In this document: positions 54,228-64,000 of the stretch, one piece after another
How positions within the stretch are numbered: position 1 is the first letter of the stretch
Layout of the letters: each line of letters starts with the position of its first letter
Source: Shouchella tritolerans
Lineage (GTDB): Bacteria; Bacillota; Bacilli; Bacillales; Bacillaceae_D
DNA: 64,000 nt
Reading direction: 5' to 3'
Assembly (NCBI RefSeq): GCF_025770735.1
Contig: NZ_JAODPB010000005.1
Span: 124,001-188,000, forward strand
Program-made: the position numbers and the translations under genes
Notes under the pieces: model-generated
Told to the model about the DNA's origin: nothing
Seen by the model: only the letters and a program-made list of their open reading frames with translations
Database searches by the model: none

Positions 54228-56551
54228 TGGGTTTCCTCTTTCAACGCAACTTTCAATACTTCATCCAAATGGGAGACAGAAACAATGTTTAATTCCTTTC
54301 TGACGCTTTCTGGAATATCATCGACATCCCGTTCATTGTCTTTCGGAATAATGATCGTCCTAATGCCAGCCCGATGAGCACTCATTGCTTTTTCTTTTAA
54401 GCCGCCAATCGGCAACACTCGGCCACGCAACGTAATTTCGCCAGTCATGCCGACTTCGCGGTCGACCTTTCTTCCAGTCAGTGCAGATATAAGTGCTGTC
54501 GCCATTGTAATCCCCGCTGACGGGCCATCTTTCGGAGTCGCCCCTTCAGGTACGTGGATGTGTATGTCTGTTTTTTCATTAAACCCAGGATCAATCTCAA
54601 GCTCTTCAGACCGGGAACGGATATAGCTGAAGGCTGCCTGGGCTGATTCCTTCATGACATCACCAAGTTTGCCCGTTAGTGTCAGCTTGCCTTTTCCAGG
54701 AACTGCGGAAACCTCAATTGCTAGCGTTGTCCCTCCAGCAGATGTATAAGCAAGGCCAGTCGCCGCGCCAACTTGGTCTTCCACTTCCGCCATCCCATAG
54801 CGAAAACGTGGTTTGCCTAGCATCGTTTCCACCATTTTTTCTGTAAGGACGACCCGCTTTCTCTCATTCATCACAATCATTTTCGCCGCTTTACGGCATA
54901 GCGTTGCCAGCTGCCGTTCAAGACCGCGCACGCCTGCTTCTCGAGTGTAATAGCGGATTACCTTTTTAAGGGCTTCAGGTCTTGCTTGAAACGTGCTCTT
55001 TTTTAACCCATGCTCGCTCACTTGTTTCGGCAGCAAGTAGCTTTGGGCAATCTCTAACTTTTCCAGCTCGGTATAGCCTGGGATTGAGATGATTTCCATT
55101 CGGTCAAGCAGGGGTCCAGGAATTGTGCCGATATTATTTGCCGTTGTCACAAACATCACCTTCGAAAGGTCATAAGCTTCTTCAAGGTAATGGTCGCTAA
55201 ATGTACTGTTTTGTTCAGGGTCTAACACTTCAAGCAAAGCAGATGCTGGATCACCCCTAAAATCTTGGGCCATCTTATCAATTTCATCGAGGAGAAATAC
55301 TGGATTGATGGTCCCCGCTCGTTTCATTCCTTGAATGAGACGGCCTGGCATCGCCCCAACGTATGTGCGGCGATGACCGCGAATTTCTGCTTCGTCACGT
55401 ACGCCGCCTAGTGACATACGTACAAACTTCCGGTTTAATGAGCGAGCAATGGAACGGGCCAATGACGTTTTACCGACTCCAGGCGGTCCAGCTAAGCACA
55501 GAATCGGTCCTTTCATGCTTTTTGTCAGTTGGCGCACGGCCAAATACTCAAGGACGCGCTCTTTCACTTTATCAAGTCCGTAATGGTCTTCATTCAAAAT
55601 GGTTTCAGCACGACCGACATTAAGCTCATCTTCTGTTTCGGTTTTCCATGGAAGTTGGATAAGCCAATCCAAATACGTTCTTAAAATCGAGCTTTCTCCC
55701 GCATTGGCTGGCATTTTTTCATATCGACCTAGTTCTTTGATCGCTTTTTCATACACATGTTCAGGCATACCAGCTGCATCAATTTTTTCACGGAGCTCGG
55801 CAATCTCGCCCGTTCGCCCTTCACGGTCGCCTAATTCCTTCTGAATCGCCTTCATTTGCTCACGCAAGTAATATTCTTTTTGCGTTTTCTCCATAGCCTT
55901 TTTGACGCGCTGGCCAATTTTCCGTTCAAGCCCAAGCACTTCTTGTTCATTGCCTAATCGTTCAATCAGTTTATGGAGCCTTTTGTTGACATCAATCAAC
56001 TCAAGCAATTCTTGCTTTTGCGTTAGTTTTAACGTTAAGTTCGCAGCCACGATATCAGAAAACAATTCAGGATCTGTTGTTTCTCTAAGGGAATTAACCG
56101 TTTCTTGTGAAGCTCGTTTCGATTGTTTGGCAAATTGTTCATACATTGATAAAAGCGTGCGCATCAATGCTTCTGATTCAATATCGCCTTCCCGTTTTAC
56201 TTCAAATAAGGACACATCGACAACTAAGACATCGCCATAATCTTTAAAAGAAGTGATTTCTCCTCGTTGGATGCCTTCCACTTGTATTCTGACAGTGCCG
56301 TTTGACAATTTTGACGCTTGGTTTATTTTTGCAAATGTCCCTATTTTATACAAATCCTCCTGTTGAGGATCATCTAACGTCGTTTCTTTTTGGGTGGCCA
56401 AAAATAAGTGATGGCCATTGCTTTTCGCTTCCTCTAACGCTTTGACAGATTTTTCGCGTCCAACGTCTAAGTGCATGATCGTGCCTGGAAAAATAAGCAC
56501 ACCACGCAAAGGAAGGAGCGGAACACGTCGTTCCGAACGAATTTCACCCAT
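54224..56551 (-). CDS. lonA: ATP-dependent protease LonA
   Basis: This 775-residue AAA+ serine protease degrades damaged and regulatory proteins. It has an N-terminal LON substrate domain ([14 protein letters not shown]), Walker [12 protein letters not shown], Walker [11 protein letters not shown] and a C-terminal proteolytic domain with Ser in [11 protein letters not shown] and Lys in [21 protein letters not shown] lies eight bases before the ATG. It follows lonB with its own gap of 208 bp, in which no strong promoter was fixed. Confidence 0.97.
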   Translation of the reverse strand: MGEIRSERRVPLLPLRGVLIFPGTIMHLDVGREKSVKALEEAKSNGHHLFLATQKETTLDDPQQEDLYKIGTFAKINQASKLSNGTVRIQVEGIQRGEITSFKDYGDVLVVDVSLFEVKREGDIESEALMRTLLSMYEQFAKQSKRASQETVNSLRETTDPELFSDIVAANLTLKLTQKQELLELIDVNKRLHKLIERLGNEQEVLGLERKIGQRVKKAMEKTQKEYYLREQMKAIQKELGDREGRTGEIAELREKIDAAGMPEHVYEKAIKELGRYEKMPANAGESSILRTYLDWLIQLPWKTETEDELNVGRAETILNEDHYGLDKVKERVLEYLAVRQLTKSMKGPILCLAGPPGVGKTSLARSIARSLNRKFVRMSLGGVRDEAEIRGHRRTYVGAMPGRLIQGMKRAGTINPVFLLDEIDKMAQDFRGDPASALLEVLDPEQNSTFSDHYLEEAYDLSKVMFVTTANNIGTIPGPLLDRMEIISIPGYTELEKLEIAQSYLLPKQVSEHGLKKSTFQARPEALKKVIRYYTREAGVRGLERQLATLCRKAAKMIVMNERKRVVLTEKMVETMLGKPRFRYGMAEVEDQVGAATGLAYTSAGGTTLAIEVSAVPGKGKLTLTGKLGDVMKESAQAAFSYIRSRSEELEIDPGFNEKTDIHIHVPEGATPKDGPSAGITMATALISALTGRKVDREVGMTGEITLRGRVLPIGGLKEKAMSAHRAGIRTIIIPKDNERDVDDIPESVRKELNIVSVSHLDEVLKVALKEETQ

Positions 56552-56759
56552 CCGTCATACACCTCCGCACATTCTTCTCTAGAAGCCTTAATCCTTTTTG
56601 TTTTACCAGTGTATCCGAATGCAAGGAAAGATAATACTCTTTTCTTGCTTTCAAGCACACAACGCTTAGAGCGCCACTCAAATGATTGACGCTCTGTCAT
56701 TTACATCATTCTACTCATTCAACTTATTTTAGCTTACTTACGCGCCCTTTGTCTAATAC

Positions 56760-58427
56760 TTAGATTGGAGAGGGATCGTATCCTATCGCAGACGCTGGAA
56801 TCGCCTCTGTTTCAATTTTTTCTTCTACGAGCGCAAGCTCAAGGACTTCATCAAATGTTTTCACAGGATGAATGGTAATGCCCTCTATTGTGTTCAAGAG
56901 CGCTTGTTCATTTTCTTTCGGGATAATGATCCGTTTGGCTCCAGCTTGCTTAGCCGCTTTCACTTTTGCGATAACGCCGCCAATCGGTCGAACTTTGCCA
57001 TGAACACTTAATTCTCCTGTCATCGCTACTTCGTTTGAAACGGCAGTTTGTTTAATACCCGAATAAATACCAGTAGCAATGGCAATCCCTGCAGACGGGC
57101 CATCAACAGGCGTACCCCCTGGAAAATTGACATGAATATCGTAATCGCCAGTTGGCAGCCCTTTCCGCTTCAGAACAGTAATGACATTTTCAACGGATGA
57201 CCGGGCCATGCTTTTTCTTTTAATTGAACGCATTTGCGAACCCGACTGTTCTTCTTCGGCAATTCCTGTAATCGTCAGCGTGCCATTCCCTGCTCGTTCT
57301 TGTACAAGCACTTCAATTTCTAGAAGCGCGCCGCTATTTGGCCCTGTTACAGCCAAGCCATTGACAAGGCCAACAGCAGGCTGTTCGTGAATGCGCCGTT
57401 CTGGCCGTGGCGACATTTGGCTCGAATGGAGCACCCATTCAATATCGTGTTTTTCGATGGAAGTGCGTTTATCTGCCCGGGCTGCTCCAACGGCAATTTG
57501 GACGACATTGACCGTTTCCCGTCCATTGGTAGCATAGTCAGCAATCTTTTTGGCTGCATCATCTGTTAAAGCCATGCCCGCTTTATCAGCGGCTCTTTTC
57601 GCAATTTCCACAATCTCATCAGGATCAAGAGCCCGGAAAAATACTTCCAGACAGCGAGAACGAATGGCAGGAGGCATTTCTTCTGGCTGTCGCGTCGTCG
57701 CAGCGACTAGGCGAAAATCAGCAGGGAGCCCCCTTTTAAAAATATCGTGGATGTGAGAAGGGATTTGCTCGTTTTCCGAGCTGTAATAAGCGCTCTCTAA
57801 AAACACTTTTCGATCCTCAAGCACCTTTAACAGCTTATTCTGCTGGATTGTATGAAGTTCTCCAATTTCATCAATAAATAAAATGCCGCCGTGTGCTTTT
57901 GTAACTGCCCCTGGCTTTGGTTGGGGGATGCCAGCTTGTCCCATCGACCCCGCGCCTTGGTAAATCGGATCGTGTACAGAACCAATAAGGGGATCAGCAA
58001 TGCCCCGTTCATCGAAACGGGACGTCGCACCATCCAACTCGACAAAAGCAGCAGTTGAGCGAAACGGCGAATCTGCTTGGCGTTTTGCCTCGTCAAGAAC
58101 TAAACGCGCTGCGGCTGTTTTCCCGACCCCTGGCGGACCGTAAATGATCACATGTTGAGGATTTGGCCCACATAGCGCCATACGCAACGTTTTTAACCCA
58201 TCTTCCTGACCAACAACTTCCGACAAATGCTTAGGTCTCACTTTTTCAGCGAGGGGCTCTGATAAGCGAATATCACGGAGCCTTTTCATTTTCTCCAATT
58301 CCACTTTCGATTCTTTATCAAGATATGTTTTTTGGCTACGCTGGCTTTTTAACAAATTCCAAAAGTAAACACCAATGATGATTCCAAAAAACAGTTGTAC
58401 AAACAAGGCAATGGTTGCAAAGCCCAT
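56760..58427 (-). CDS. lonB: ATP-dependent protease LonB (sporulation-type)
   Basis: This 555-residue Lon relative has an N-terminal membrane segment (about 5-23) instead of the LON domain. It has Walker [14 protein letters not shown], Walker B GGILFIDEIGEL and the Ser-Lys dyad in DGPSAGIAIATG and GGVIAKVKAAKQAG. In B. subtilis lonB is transcribed in the forespore by sigma-F. A near-perfect sigma-F -10 lies upstream here. GGAGGAAGG precedes the ATG. Confidence 0.95.
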   Translation of the reverse strand: MGFATIALFVQLFFGIIIGVYFWNLLKSQRSQKTYLDKESKVELEKMKRLRDIRLSEPLAEKVRPKHLSEVVGQEDGLKTLRMALCGPNPQHVIIYGPPGVGKTAAARLVLDEAKRQADSPFRSTAAFVELDGATSRFDERGIADPLIGSVHDPIYQGAGSMGQAGIPQPKPGAVTKAHGGILFIDEIGELHTIQQNKLLKVLEDRKVFLESAYYSSENEQIPSHIHDIFKRGLPADFRLVAATTRQPEEMPPAIRSRCLEVFFRALDPDEIVEIAKRAADKAGMALTDDAAKKIADYATNGRETVNVVQIAVGAARADKRTSIEKHDIEWVLHSSQMSPRPERRIHEQPAVGLVNGLAVTGPNSGALLEIEVLVQERAGNGTLTITGIAEEEQSGSQMRSIKRKSMARSSVENVITVLKRKGLPTGDYDIHVNFPGGTPVDGPSAGIAIATGIYSGIKQTAVSNEVAMTGELSVHGKVRPIGGVIAKVKAAKQAGAKRIIIPKENEQALLNTIEGITIHPVKTFDEVLELALVEEKIETEAIPASAIGYDPSPI

Positions 58428-58462
58428 AATTTCCTTCCTCCCTAATAGATGAATGATGCTGT

Positions 58463-58491
58463 TAGTATTTCCTAGAGCGTTTTCGTTAATC
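58463..58491 (-). promoter_or_regulatory. Sigma-F type promoter of lonB
   Basis: On the minus strand, GATTA, 14 bases, then GGAAATACTA. The -10 fits the GGNRAYAMTW consensus at every position, and the -35 (GYATA) only 3 of 5. It lies 36 bases before the start. Confidence 0.55.
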
Positions 58492-58549
58492 GAAAAACAA
58501 CACGCTCATTTTTTCCAATTTCGATTGCACCTTTGGAGGAAGGAAGCGT

Positions 58550-58577
58550 AAAAACCCTCCGGCAAACTGCCGGAGGG
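58550..58577 (-). terminator. Intrinsic terminator of clpX
   Basis: CCCTCCGGC / GCCGGAGGG with a 5-nt loop is followed by five T on the minus strand. Confidence 0.9.
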
Positions 58578-58584
58578 GGGCTTG

Positions 58585-59856
58585 CTATGCGCTTTCTTTC
58601 GGTTTATCCAACGTTAGTTCAGTACCGTCTGCTGATTTTAAAATCGGCGGTGCGTCATCCGTCACACATGCACCATGAATGATGCATTTGACCGCATCCT
58701 CTCGTGACGGCAAATCAAACATGACGTCGAGCATGATGCCTTCAATAATGGAGCGAAGCCCGCGAGCGCCTGTTTTACGTTCAATTGCTTTATTGGCAAT
58801 TTCTCGCAACGCGTCTTCGGTAAATTCAAGCTCCACGTCATCAAGCTCTAGAAGTTTTTGATACTGTTTGACAAGCGCATTTTTTGGCTTTGTCAAAATT
58901 TCAACGAGCGCATCTGTGTCAAGCGGCGACAAACTTGAAATGATTGGCAAACGACCGATAAACTCTGGGATTAAGCCAAAGCGCAGCAAATCTTCTGGAA
59001 GCACTTTTGATAAATATTCACCTGGCTTCAGATCATCTTGTTTTGCATCGTCGGTACCAAAACCAATCACTTTCTTTCCAAGGCGCCGTTTAATGATTTG
59101 TTCGATCCCATCAAACGCCCCTCCACAAATAAAGAGGACATTGGTTGTATCGATTTGGATAAATTCTTGATGCGGATGCTTGCGGCCCCCTTGAGGAGGG
59201 ACGCTTGCTGTTGTTCCCTCTAGAATTTTAAGCAATGCTTGTTGGACCCCTTCACCAGAAACATCCCGTGTAATCGATGGGTTTTCTGACTTGCGTGCAA
59301 CTTTGTCAATTTCGTCAATGTAAATAATGCCTTTTTCAGCCTTTTCCACATCATAATCGGCCGCTTGTATCAGCTTTAGCAAAATGTTCTCTACGTCTTC
59401 CCCGACATAACCAGCCTCGGTAAGCGAGGTGGCGTCCGCAATCGCGAACGGAACATTCAAAATGCGCGCTAGCGTTTGTGCGAGCAACGTTTTCCCGCTT
59501 CCTGTTGGCCCGATTAAAGTGATATTGCTTTTTGAAAGCTCTACGTCTTCAGACCTAGACATGGAATTAATCCGTTTGTAATGGTTATAGACCGCTACAG
59601 AAAGGGATTTTTTTGCCTCTCTTTGTCCAATGACATAGTCATCCAAAATAGAGCAAATTTCATTAGGCTTAGGGATTTCTTCAATTTCTACTTCTTCATC
59701 CGTGCCTAATTCCTCTTCTACAATCTCTGTGCACAGTTCAATGCACTCATCACATATATACACACCAGGGCCAGCTACGAGCTTTCGAACTTGATCCTGA
59801 GTTTTTCCACAAAACGAACATTTTAATTGGCCTTTTTCTTCGTTAAATTTAAACAT
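58585..59856 (-). CDS. clpX: ATP-dependent Clp protease ATP-binding subunit ClpX
   Basis: This 423-residue AAA+ unfoldase feeds ClpP. It has the N-terminal zinc finger ([18 protein letters not shown]), Walker [13 protein letters not shown], Walker [14 protein letters not shown] and the IGF loop (VIGFGTDD) that docks ClpP. The start is the ATG at 59856, preceded by AAGGGGTGAG; the frame to 59904 is an extension without a site. It follows tig by 345 bp and has its own promoters. Confidence 0.98.
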   Translation of the reverse strand: MFKFNEEKGQLKCSFCGKTQDQVRKLVAGPGVYICDECIELCTEIVEEELGTDEEVEIEEIPKPNEICSILDDYVIGQREAKKSLSVAVYNHYKRINSMSRSEDVELSKSNITLIGPTGSGKTLLAQTLARILNVPFAIADATSLTEAGYVGEDVENILLKLIQAADYDVEKAEKGIIYIDEIDKVARKSENPSITRDVSGEGVQQALLKILEGTTASVPPQGGRKHPHQEFIQIDTTNVLFICGGAFDGIEQIIKRRLGKKVIGFGTDDAKQDDLKPGEYLSKVLPEDLLRFGLIPEFIGRLPIISSLSPLDTDALVEILTKPKNALVKQYQKLLELDDVELEFTEDALREIANKAIERKTGARGLRSIIEGIMLDVMFDLPSREDAVKCIIHGACVTDDAPPILKSADGTELTLDKPKESA

Positions 59857-59930
59857 GCCCTCACCCCTTACAGGATATTGTTTTCTGTTGCTTGAGAAGC
59901 TCAAACAAAGAAAATCATTAACGTCAAATC

Positions 59931-59939
59931 ATTGTAGCA
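59931..59939 (-). promoter_or_regulatory. Extended -10 promoter candidate close to clpX
   Basis: TGCTACAAT on the minus strand is an extended -10 lying about 75 bases before the clpX ATG. No good -35 is seen. Confidence 0.35.
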
Positions 59940-60040
59940 TATCCGCCGTTAACACTCTAGAAAAATGCTTTTTATGTACGTATTTTGCCATTTGCCTTAA
60001 TTGTGGACTTAAAAAAGGAATTGGTCCCTCCCTTTGCCAC

Positions 60041-60070
60041 ATTATAATACTATTCAAGCAAACGATGCAA
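60041..60070 (-). promoter_or_regulatory. Sigma-A promoter in the tig-clpX gap
   Basis: On the minus strand there is TTGCAT, 18 bases, then a perfect TATAAT. The 345-bp gap (59,857-60,201) also holds the tig terminator and a nearer extended -10. I see no convincing gene in it. Confidence 0.65.
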
Positions 60071-60137
60071 AAACCCTTTAAAATTTGCCTAGTTCCAGCA
60101 TGTTCAATATCGGAACAGAACATACTAAAAATATGGA

Positions 60138-60162
60138 GAAAGGCATGGAACAATTCCATGCC
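60138..60162 (-). terminator. Intrinsic terminator of tig
   Basis: GGCATGGAA / TTCCATGCC is a perfect stem with a 3-nt loop, followed by TTTCTCC on the minus strand. Confidence 0.7.
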
Positions 60163-60201
60163 AAGTTCACATACAAAGGCAGTATGAGGCTCGTGCCGCC
60201 C

Positions 60202-61506
60202 TTATGATTCTGTTGTTACTTCTTTGCTGTTATCGACAAGCACGTCAATCGCTTTGCGCAGTTTCAGATCGCCTTTTACATTGTCTGTGCCGCCTTGGGC
60301 AGCGAGCAATGCTTTGATTTCCTCCACTGAACGCTGGTACATATCAGCCATTTTTTGGAATTCTTCTTCAATCTCTTCTTCGCTTACTTCGACATTTTCC
60401 GCTTCTGCAATTGCTTCGAGTGTCAAGTTTACACGAACGCGCTTTTCAGCATCCTCTTTAAATTGATTGCGCATGTCTTCTTCAGTTTGCCCAGAGAACT
60501 GGAAGTACATATCCAAGTTCATTCCTTGCGCTTGCAGGCGCTGACCAAATTCTTGCAACATACGGTCTGTTTCCGTTTCGATCATCGCTTCTGGCACATT
60601 GATGTCTGCTTGTTCTGCTGCTTTTTCAAGCAGTGAATCACGGACGGCATTTTCAGAAGCCGTTTTCTTTTGCTCTTCCAATGTAGAACGCAATTCGTTC
60701 TTCAGTTCGTCCAATGTTTCTACTTTCTCATTCACATCTTTTGCAAACTCATCATCAAGTTCAGGCAACTCTTTGCGCTTAATGTCATGCACTTTCACTT
60801 TGAATGTCGCAGGCTTCCCTGCAAGTTCTTCCGCGTGGTATTCTTCTGGGAATGTGACTTCGACATCTTTTTCTTCCCCTGATTTCAAGCCAACAAGCTG
60901 TTCTTCAAATCCAGGGATAAACGAATTTGAGCCGATTTCCAATGAATAATTCTCAGCCGTGCCGCCTTCAAACGCTTCTCCATCTACATAGCCAGCGAAA
61001 TCAATAACAGCTGTATCGCCATTGGCGATTTCACCATCTTCAAGAACAATGAGTTCTGCATGTTGTTCTTGTAGCTTTTTAAGCTCAGCTTCTACATCCT
61101 CATCGGTTACATCTGTGCTCGGCACTTCCACTTCAAGGCCTTTGTAATCACCAAGCTTGACTTCAGGCTTTACTGTAACGGTAGCTTTAACGATAAGCGG
61201 TTCGTTTTTGCCAATGCTTTCTACATCGATTTCAGGACGATCTACAGGATAGATGCCTGTTTCTTCGACAGCGTTTGCGTAAGCTTCTGGCAACAGAATG
61301 TCAATCGCGTCTTGGTAAAGCGATTCAACGCCAAACTGTTTTTCAAATAGGCCACGAGGCACTTTTCCTTTACGAAAACCAGGGACATTCACTTTCTTTA
61401 CCACTTTTTTAAACGCTTTATCTAAAGCATCATTGACTTTATCTGCTTCGACTTCAATCGTTAAGACGCCTGTGTTATCTTCTGTTTTTTCCCATTTTGC
61501 AGACAT
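60202..61506 (-). CDS. tig: Trigger factor
   Basis: This 434-residue ribosome-bound chaperone and prolyl isomerase has a ribosome-docking loop with the signature [11 protein letters not shown] (about 40-50), a central FKBP-type domain ([20 protein letters not shown]) and a helical C-terminal chaperone domain, acidic throughout. GGAGGGAA precedes the ATG. It has its own promoter and terminator between ysoA and clpX. Confidence 0.97.
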   Translation of the reverse strand: MSAKWEKTEDNTGVLTIEVEADKVNDALDKAFKKVVKKVNVPGFRKGKVPRGLFEKQFGVESLYQDAIDILLPEAYANAVEETGIYPVDRPEIDVESIGKNEPLIVKATVTVKPEVKLGDYKGLEVEVPSTDVTDEDVEAELKKLQEQHAELIVLEDGEIANGDTAVIDFAGYVDGEAFEGGTAENYSLEIGSNSFIPGFEEQLVGLKSGEEKDVEVTFPEEYHAEELAGKPATFKVKVHDIKRKELPELDDEFAKDVNEKVETLDELKNELRSTLEEQKKTASENAVRDSLLEKAAEQADINVPEAMIETETDRMLQEFGQRLQAQGMNLDMYFQFSGQTEEDMRNQFKEDAEKRVRVNLTLEAIAEAENVEVSEEEIEEEFQKMADMYQRSVEEIKALLAAQGGTDNVKGDLKLRKAIDVLVDNSKEVTTES

Positions 61507-61568
61507 GTTCTTATTCCCTCCAGCACTAAAATAGCAAAATCATTTCTCACGTTTTTGACAACCATTCC

Positions 61569-61596
61569 ATTATAACATAAAGGCGCCATCTTTCAA
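61569..61596 (-). promoter_or_regulatory. Sigma-A promoter of tig
   Basis: On the minus strand there is TTGAAA, 16 bases, then TATAAT, about 60 bases before the tig ATG. Confidence 0.7.
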
Positions 61597-61617
61597 TCAG
61601 TTGCTTACTAAAATCTC

Positions 61618-62745
61618 TTATGTATGGAACCATTGGTTTTGATCTTGCGACTCAAGAAGAATATCCTTTTCCAACGCTTCGATTTCATTTGAAGCACATA
61701 GCACATCAAACCGTTTGCAGCCATAGCAATCAACCATGTCCTCTTCATCTGTTTCTAAGCCAAGCTGTTCAGCAGCAACTAAATGGAAAGCACATGCCCA
61801 TGCTTTTGGATTCGGCGGATCTGGTAAGAAAGGATACGTGATTAATAAGTATGTATGGTGCAGTTGTCTTGCCATTTGCAAGAGCACCGGGTCTTCCTGT
61901 TCAAGTTGTTCTTCCAAAGCTTGACGAATCGCTTTGTCTATGTCCCGTTCTCCTGGTATCGGCAATTCCGCTGGTTGTACTTCCATGCTCCGCTGTTCCT
62001 TTTTAATGATGATCGGTAGCCGATCATTCCAATCATGCAAGAGTACAAGGGCATACGTGCGCATAAGTGCCTTGGCGTTTTCATCGGCTGCCAACTCGCG
62101 CACGTCTTTGAGTAATGCCTTCACATTGAGCTGCTTAACCGTTTGCAATGCTTTCCATTTTGCAGGCTCATTAGCGGCATGAAGGCCAGCACGCAACTCC
62201 AGCACTGTTTCTTTTTTATGTTCTTCATCCAAGAGAGAAGCGTCATATGCTTGTGAGCTCGACATTTGCCTACTGAAATGGAGAAGCTCATAAAAGGTTT
62301 CTGCATGTTCAGATGGCAGCCGGTTTTCGCTGAGAACCGTTTCCAACAAGTGGACGACTTCCTCATAACGCGACAGCTGTACAAGCAAAGACACATGGAC
62401 TTGCAGCGTTTCGTAGTAATCGCCAATGCCTTCGTTTAATAGCGCTTTTGTTTTTTCAGCCGCTTCCTCTTGACGGTTTAGCTCAATCAAACTTAGGACT
62501 ACGCCAAAACGTGCTTGGGCGCTCGTCGGCTCATACGTTTCCGCTTGTGAGAAAAGCTGAAGCGCTTTTTGGCCATTTTTTCTTTTTAATTCATCCATGC
62601 CTTCCTCTACAAGCCGTTTCACGACTCCTGGAAACAGGATGATGTTTTGTTCTTCATGGTGATGTTCATTCGTCAATGCAATCGCCCGCTTTCTGCCCGA
62701 TTCCTTTAATGTATCACGGCTCCTCTGTCTTATACAAATCCCCAT
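61618..62745 (-). CDS. ysoA: TPR-type protein YsoA
   Basis: The 375-residue protein shows tetratricopeptide-style helices (GQKALQLFSQAETYEPTSAQ, ELNRQEEAAEKTKALL, SRYEEVVHLLETVL). The C-terminal part has a cysteine cluster DCYGCKRFDVLC. Position between leuD and tig and helical repeats fit B. subtilis YsoA. Role unknown; TPRs suggest protein binding. The start is uncertain: the ATG at 62745 has AGGAG only three to four bases away, and a TTG near 62673 (LTNEHHHEEQ) is an alternative. Confidence 0.8.
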   Translation of the reverse strand: MGICIRQRSRDTLKESGRKRAIALTNEHHHEEQNIILFPGVVKRLVEEGMDELKRKNGQKALQLFSQAETYEPTSAQARFGVVLSLIELNRQEEAAEKTKALLNEGIGDYYETLQVHVSLLVQLSRYEEVVHLLETVLSENRLPSEHAETFYELLHFSRQMSSSQAYDASLLDEEHKKETVLELRAGLHAANEPAKWKALQTVKQLNVKALLKDVRELAADENAKALMRTYALVLLHDWNDRLPIIIKKEQRSMEVQPAELPIPGERDIDKAIRQALEEQLEQEDPVLLQMARQLHHTYLLITYPFLPDPPNPKAWACAFHLVAAEQLGLETDEEDMVDCYGCKRFDVLCASNEIEALEKDILLESQDQNQWFHT

Positions 62746-62800
62746 GTACTCCTATTCGCTATTCCTTCCCCATTCCCTTTTAAATCAAACTTAATCAAAG

Positions 62801-62822
62801 AAAGCCCCCAAAAGGGGACTTT
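62801..62822 (-). terminator. Terminator hairpin downstream of leuD
   Basis: AAAG.CCCC / GGGG.CTTT with a small loop is followed by CTTTG on the minus strand, with a weak T-run. It follows repeat copy 3. Confidence 0.6.
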
Positions 62823-62824
62823 CA

Positions 62825-62960
62825 CAGACTGTAGACAAACGCTCGCATTGAAGTAACGATCAAAACTGATGAGAAGGACCTAGAGAATGCACTCTGTATG
62901 GAAAACATCTCCGTTCTCCGAGCTTCTCTCGACTTTACTCCTCGTTTAACAAACGTTTTG
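62825..62960 (-). repeat. Terminator-linked repeat, copy 3 (longest)
   Basis: On the plus strand it begins CAGACTGTAGACAAAC then GCTCGC. It runs to about 62,960, where CTCCTCGTTTAACAAACG matches the end of copy 2. It contains about 45 bp not found in copy 2. It fills the gap between leuD and its terminator and has no supported ORF. Confidence 0.65.
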
Positions 62961-62967
62961 TTTGCTC

Positions 62968-63561
62968 TTATTTATTGACTGCTGACTGGCGTTGCTCGTA
63001 TTTAGCAATTGCTTCTTCATATTGGAGGGTAAGGCTAATTTCATCCCATCCGTTGTAGAGCATTTGCTTCCAATACGGATCCATGTCAAACTTTGTTTCT
63101 AGCCCATTTTGCTTAATGAGCTGTTCACCTAAATCGACTATAATCTCTTCTTGGCTTTCTTTCGCCCGTTCCATCCACAAATCAGTTTCCTCAGGCGAAA
63201 GACGGATCGGCAACAAGCCGTTTTTTACGCAATTATTATAGAAGATATCGGCAAAACTTGGGGCTATAATGACGCGGAAACCGTAATCATACAAAGCCCA
63301 CGGTGCATGTTCTCGCGAAGAGCCACAGCCAAAATTATGGCCAGTAATCAAAATGCTTGCCCCTTGTGCTTCTGGTTGATTAAGCTCAAATGCCGGGTTA
63401 TCTACACCATCTGCTTGAAAGCGCCAATCGTAAAACAAATATTGACCGAAGCCCGTGCGCTCTACACGCTTTAAAAATTGTTTCGGAATAATTTGGTCTG
63501 TATCAATATTGACGCGGTCTAAAACGACTGCTTTGCCTTTATGAACTTGAATCGGTTCCAT
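62968..63561 (-). CDS. leuD: 3-isopropylmalate dehydratase small subunit
   Basis: This 197-residue swivel-domain subunit pairs with LeuC to isomerise isopropylmalate in leucine synthesis. VNIDTDQIIPKQFLK, GHNFGCGSSREHAPWAL and FADIFYNNCVKNG are family marks. It overlaps the leuC stop by one base. AGGTGAG precedes the ATG. Confidence 0.97.
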   Translation of the reverse strand: MEPIQVHKGKAVVLDRVNIDTDQIIPKQFLKRVERTGFGQYLFYDWRFQADGVDNPAFELNQPEAQGASILITGHNFGCGSSREHAPWALYDYGFRVIIAPSFADIFYNNCVKNGLLPIRLSPEETDLWMERAKESQEEIIVDLGEQLIKQNGLETKFDMDPYWKQMLYNGWDEISLTLQYEEAIAKYEQRQSAVNK

Positions 63562-64000
63562 TAATACTCACCTGCTTTTACCATTTTGCGGACGTCTACA
63601 AACCGACCAGTGATCGCTGCTGCTGCTGCCATTGCCGGGCTAACCAAATGGGTGCGCGCTCCCTTTCCTTGCCTGCCTTCAAAGTTTCGGTTGGAAGTCG
63701 ATGCGCAACGTTCCCCTTCAGGAACCACATCTGGATTCATACTCAAACACATGCTGCAACCTGAATCACGCCATTCAAATCCAGCTTCTTTAAACACTTG
63801 ATCCAATCCTTCTTCCTCAGCACGTTTTTTGACACGCTGGGAGCCAGGGACAATAAGGGCGCGGACTCCAGGCGCTACTTTGCGACCCTTAATAACGGCT
63901 GCCGCTGCCCTTAAATCGCTCAAGCGTGAATTGGTGCATGACCCAATAAACACATGTTGGATTTCAATCTCGCTCAAAGGCGTGCCTGGTTCGATATCCA
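63561..64000 (-). CDS. leuC: 3-isopropylmalate dehydratase large subunit, C-terminal part; start outside window
   Basis: The frame is open to the window edge on the minus strand, so about 146 C-terminal residues are visible. The 4Fe-4S ligands are present: Cys in FIGSCTNSR and two in [13 protein letters not shown]. The segment [20 protein letters not shown] is the aconitase-family signature. It is upstream of leuD in the usual leu operon order. Confidence 0.97.
   Translation of the reverse strand, partial: DIEPGTPLSEIEIQHVFIGSCTNSRLSDLRAAAAVIKGRKVAPGVRALIVPGSQRVKKRAEEEGLDQVFKEAGFEWRDSGCSMCLSMNPDVVPEGERCASTSNRNFEGRQGKGARTHLVSPAMAAAAAITGRFVDVRKMVKAGEY

Noticed and set aside
56669-56694. Imperfect palindrome GAGCG...CGCTC between lonB and lonA as terminator or operator
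   Set aside because: The stem has mismatches and there is no T-run on either strand, so its function could not be supported.
59929-60159. 76-codon minus-strand ORF in the tig-clpX gap
   Set aside because: It runs through the tig terminator and both clpX promoter candidates and has no ribosome site. It is best explained as chance.
1-64000. CRISPR arrays, tRNA/rRNA genes, insertion sequences or prophage genes
   Set aside because: No regular repeat-spacer pattern, no tRNA-like or rRNA sequence, and no transposase, integrase or phage structural protein was seen.

Overview
The window looks like a chromosomal segment of a low-GC, endospore-forming, competence-capable Gram-positive rod of the Bacillus group. 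Protein sequences and gene style suggest an alkaliphile close to Bacillus (Shouchella/Alkalihalobacillus) clausii, but this is inferred by eye and no search was run. Evidence for Bacillaceae: spoIVFA/spoIVFB, spoIIB, spoVID, ysxE, comC, lonB, minCD, an AbrB-family regulator, a hemAXCDBL operon, a valS T-box, and Prp next to an L27 with a cleavable N-terminus. Almost all genes are on the minus strand. No tRNA, rRNA, insertion sequence, prophage or CRISPR array was seen.

Left block (1-21,190). It opens with the 3' end of an asparagine synthetase gene. A cheA-cheW pair follows, with a good sigma-D-type promoter. Next is an operon of a small membrane protein (DUF1516/YisL-like) and a two-subunit helicase/nuclease that resembles a cut-down AddAB. 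The phosphate operon pstS-pstC-pstA-pstB-pstB-phoU lies behind a four-repeat PhoP box. Then come a DinB-family protein, an amidase, a class-I glutamine amidotransferase-like hydrolase, a divergent FAD amino-acid oxidase, a uracil-DNA glycosylase coupled to a 52-residue ORF, an amidohydrolase and an AbrB-like regulator.

Right block (21,190-64,000). This follows the Bacillus subtilis leuCD-ysoA-tig-clpX-lonB-lonA-engB-hemAXCDBL-spoVID-ysxE-valS-folC-comC-spoIIB-maf-radC-mreBCD-minCD-spoIVFAB-rplU-prp-rpmA order. Several insertions interrupt it: rng; aldo/keto reductase + bioY + MoaC-like + DJ-1/PfpI between minD and spoIVFA; an S9 peptidase between spoIIB and maf; two membrane-protein genes between ysxE and valS; and an extra gene between spoVID and ysxE. 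The usual spo0B-obg continuation after rpmA is absent, so a synteny breakpoint lies near 21,150.

Regulatory signals read from the sequence include a PhoP box, a BirA-like operator over the bioY promoter, a T-box before valS, a probable L21 leader, sigma-D, sigma-E and sigma-F type promoters, and many intrinsic terminators. Three terminators on the minus strand are each preceded by copies of the same short repeat. The most interesting items are the compact AddAB-like pair, this terminator-linked repeat family, the orphan MoaC-like gene, the Fe-S-less uracil glycosylase with its coupled small ORF, and the sigma-D promoter that overlaps a terminator hairpin.
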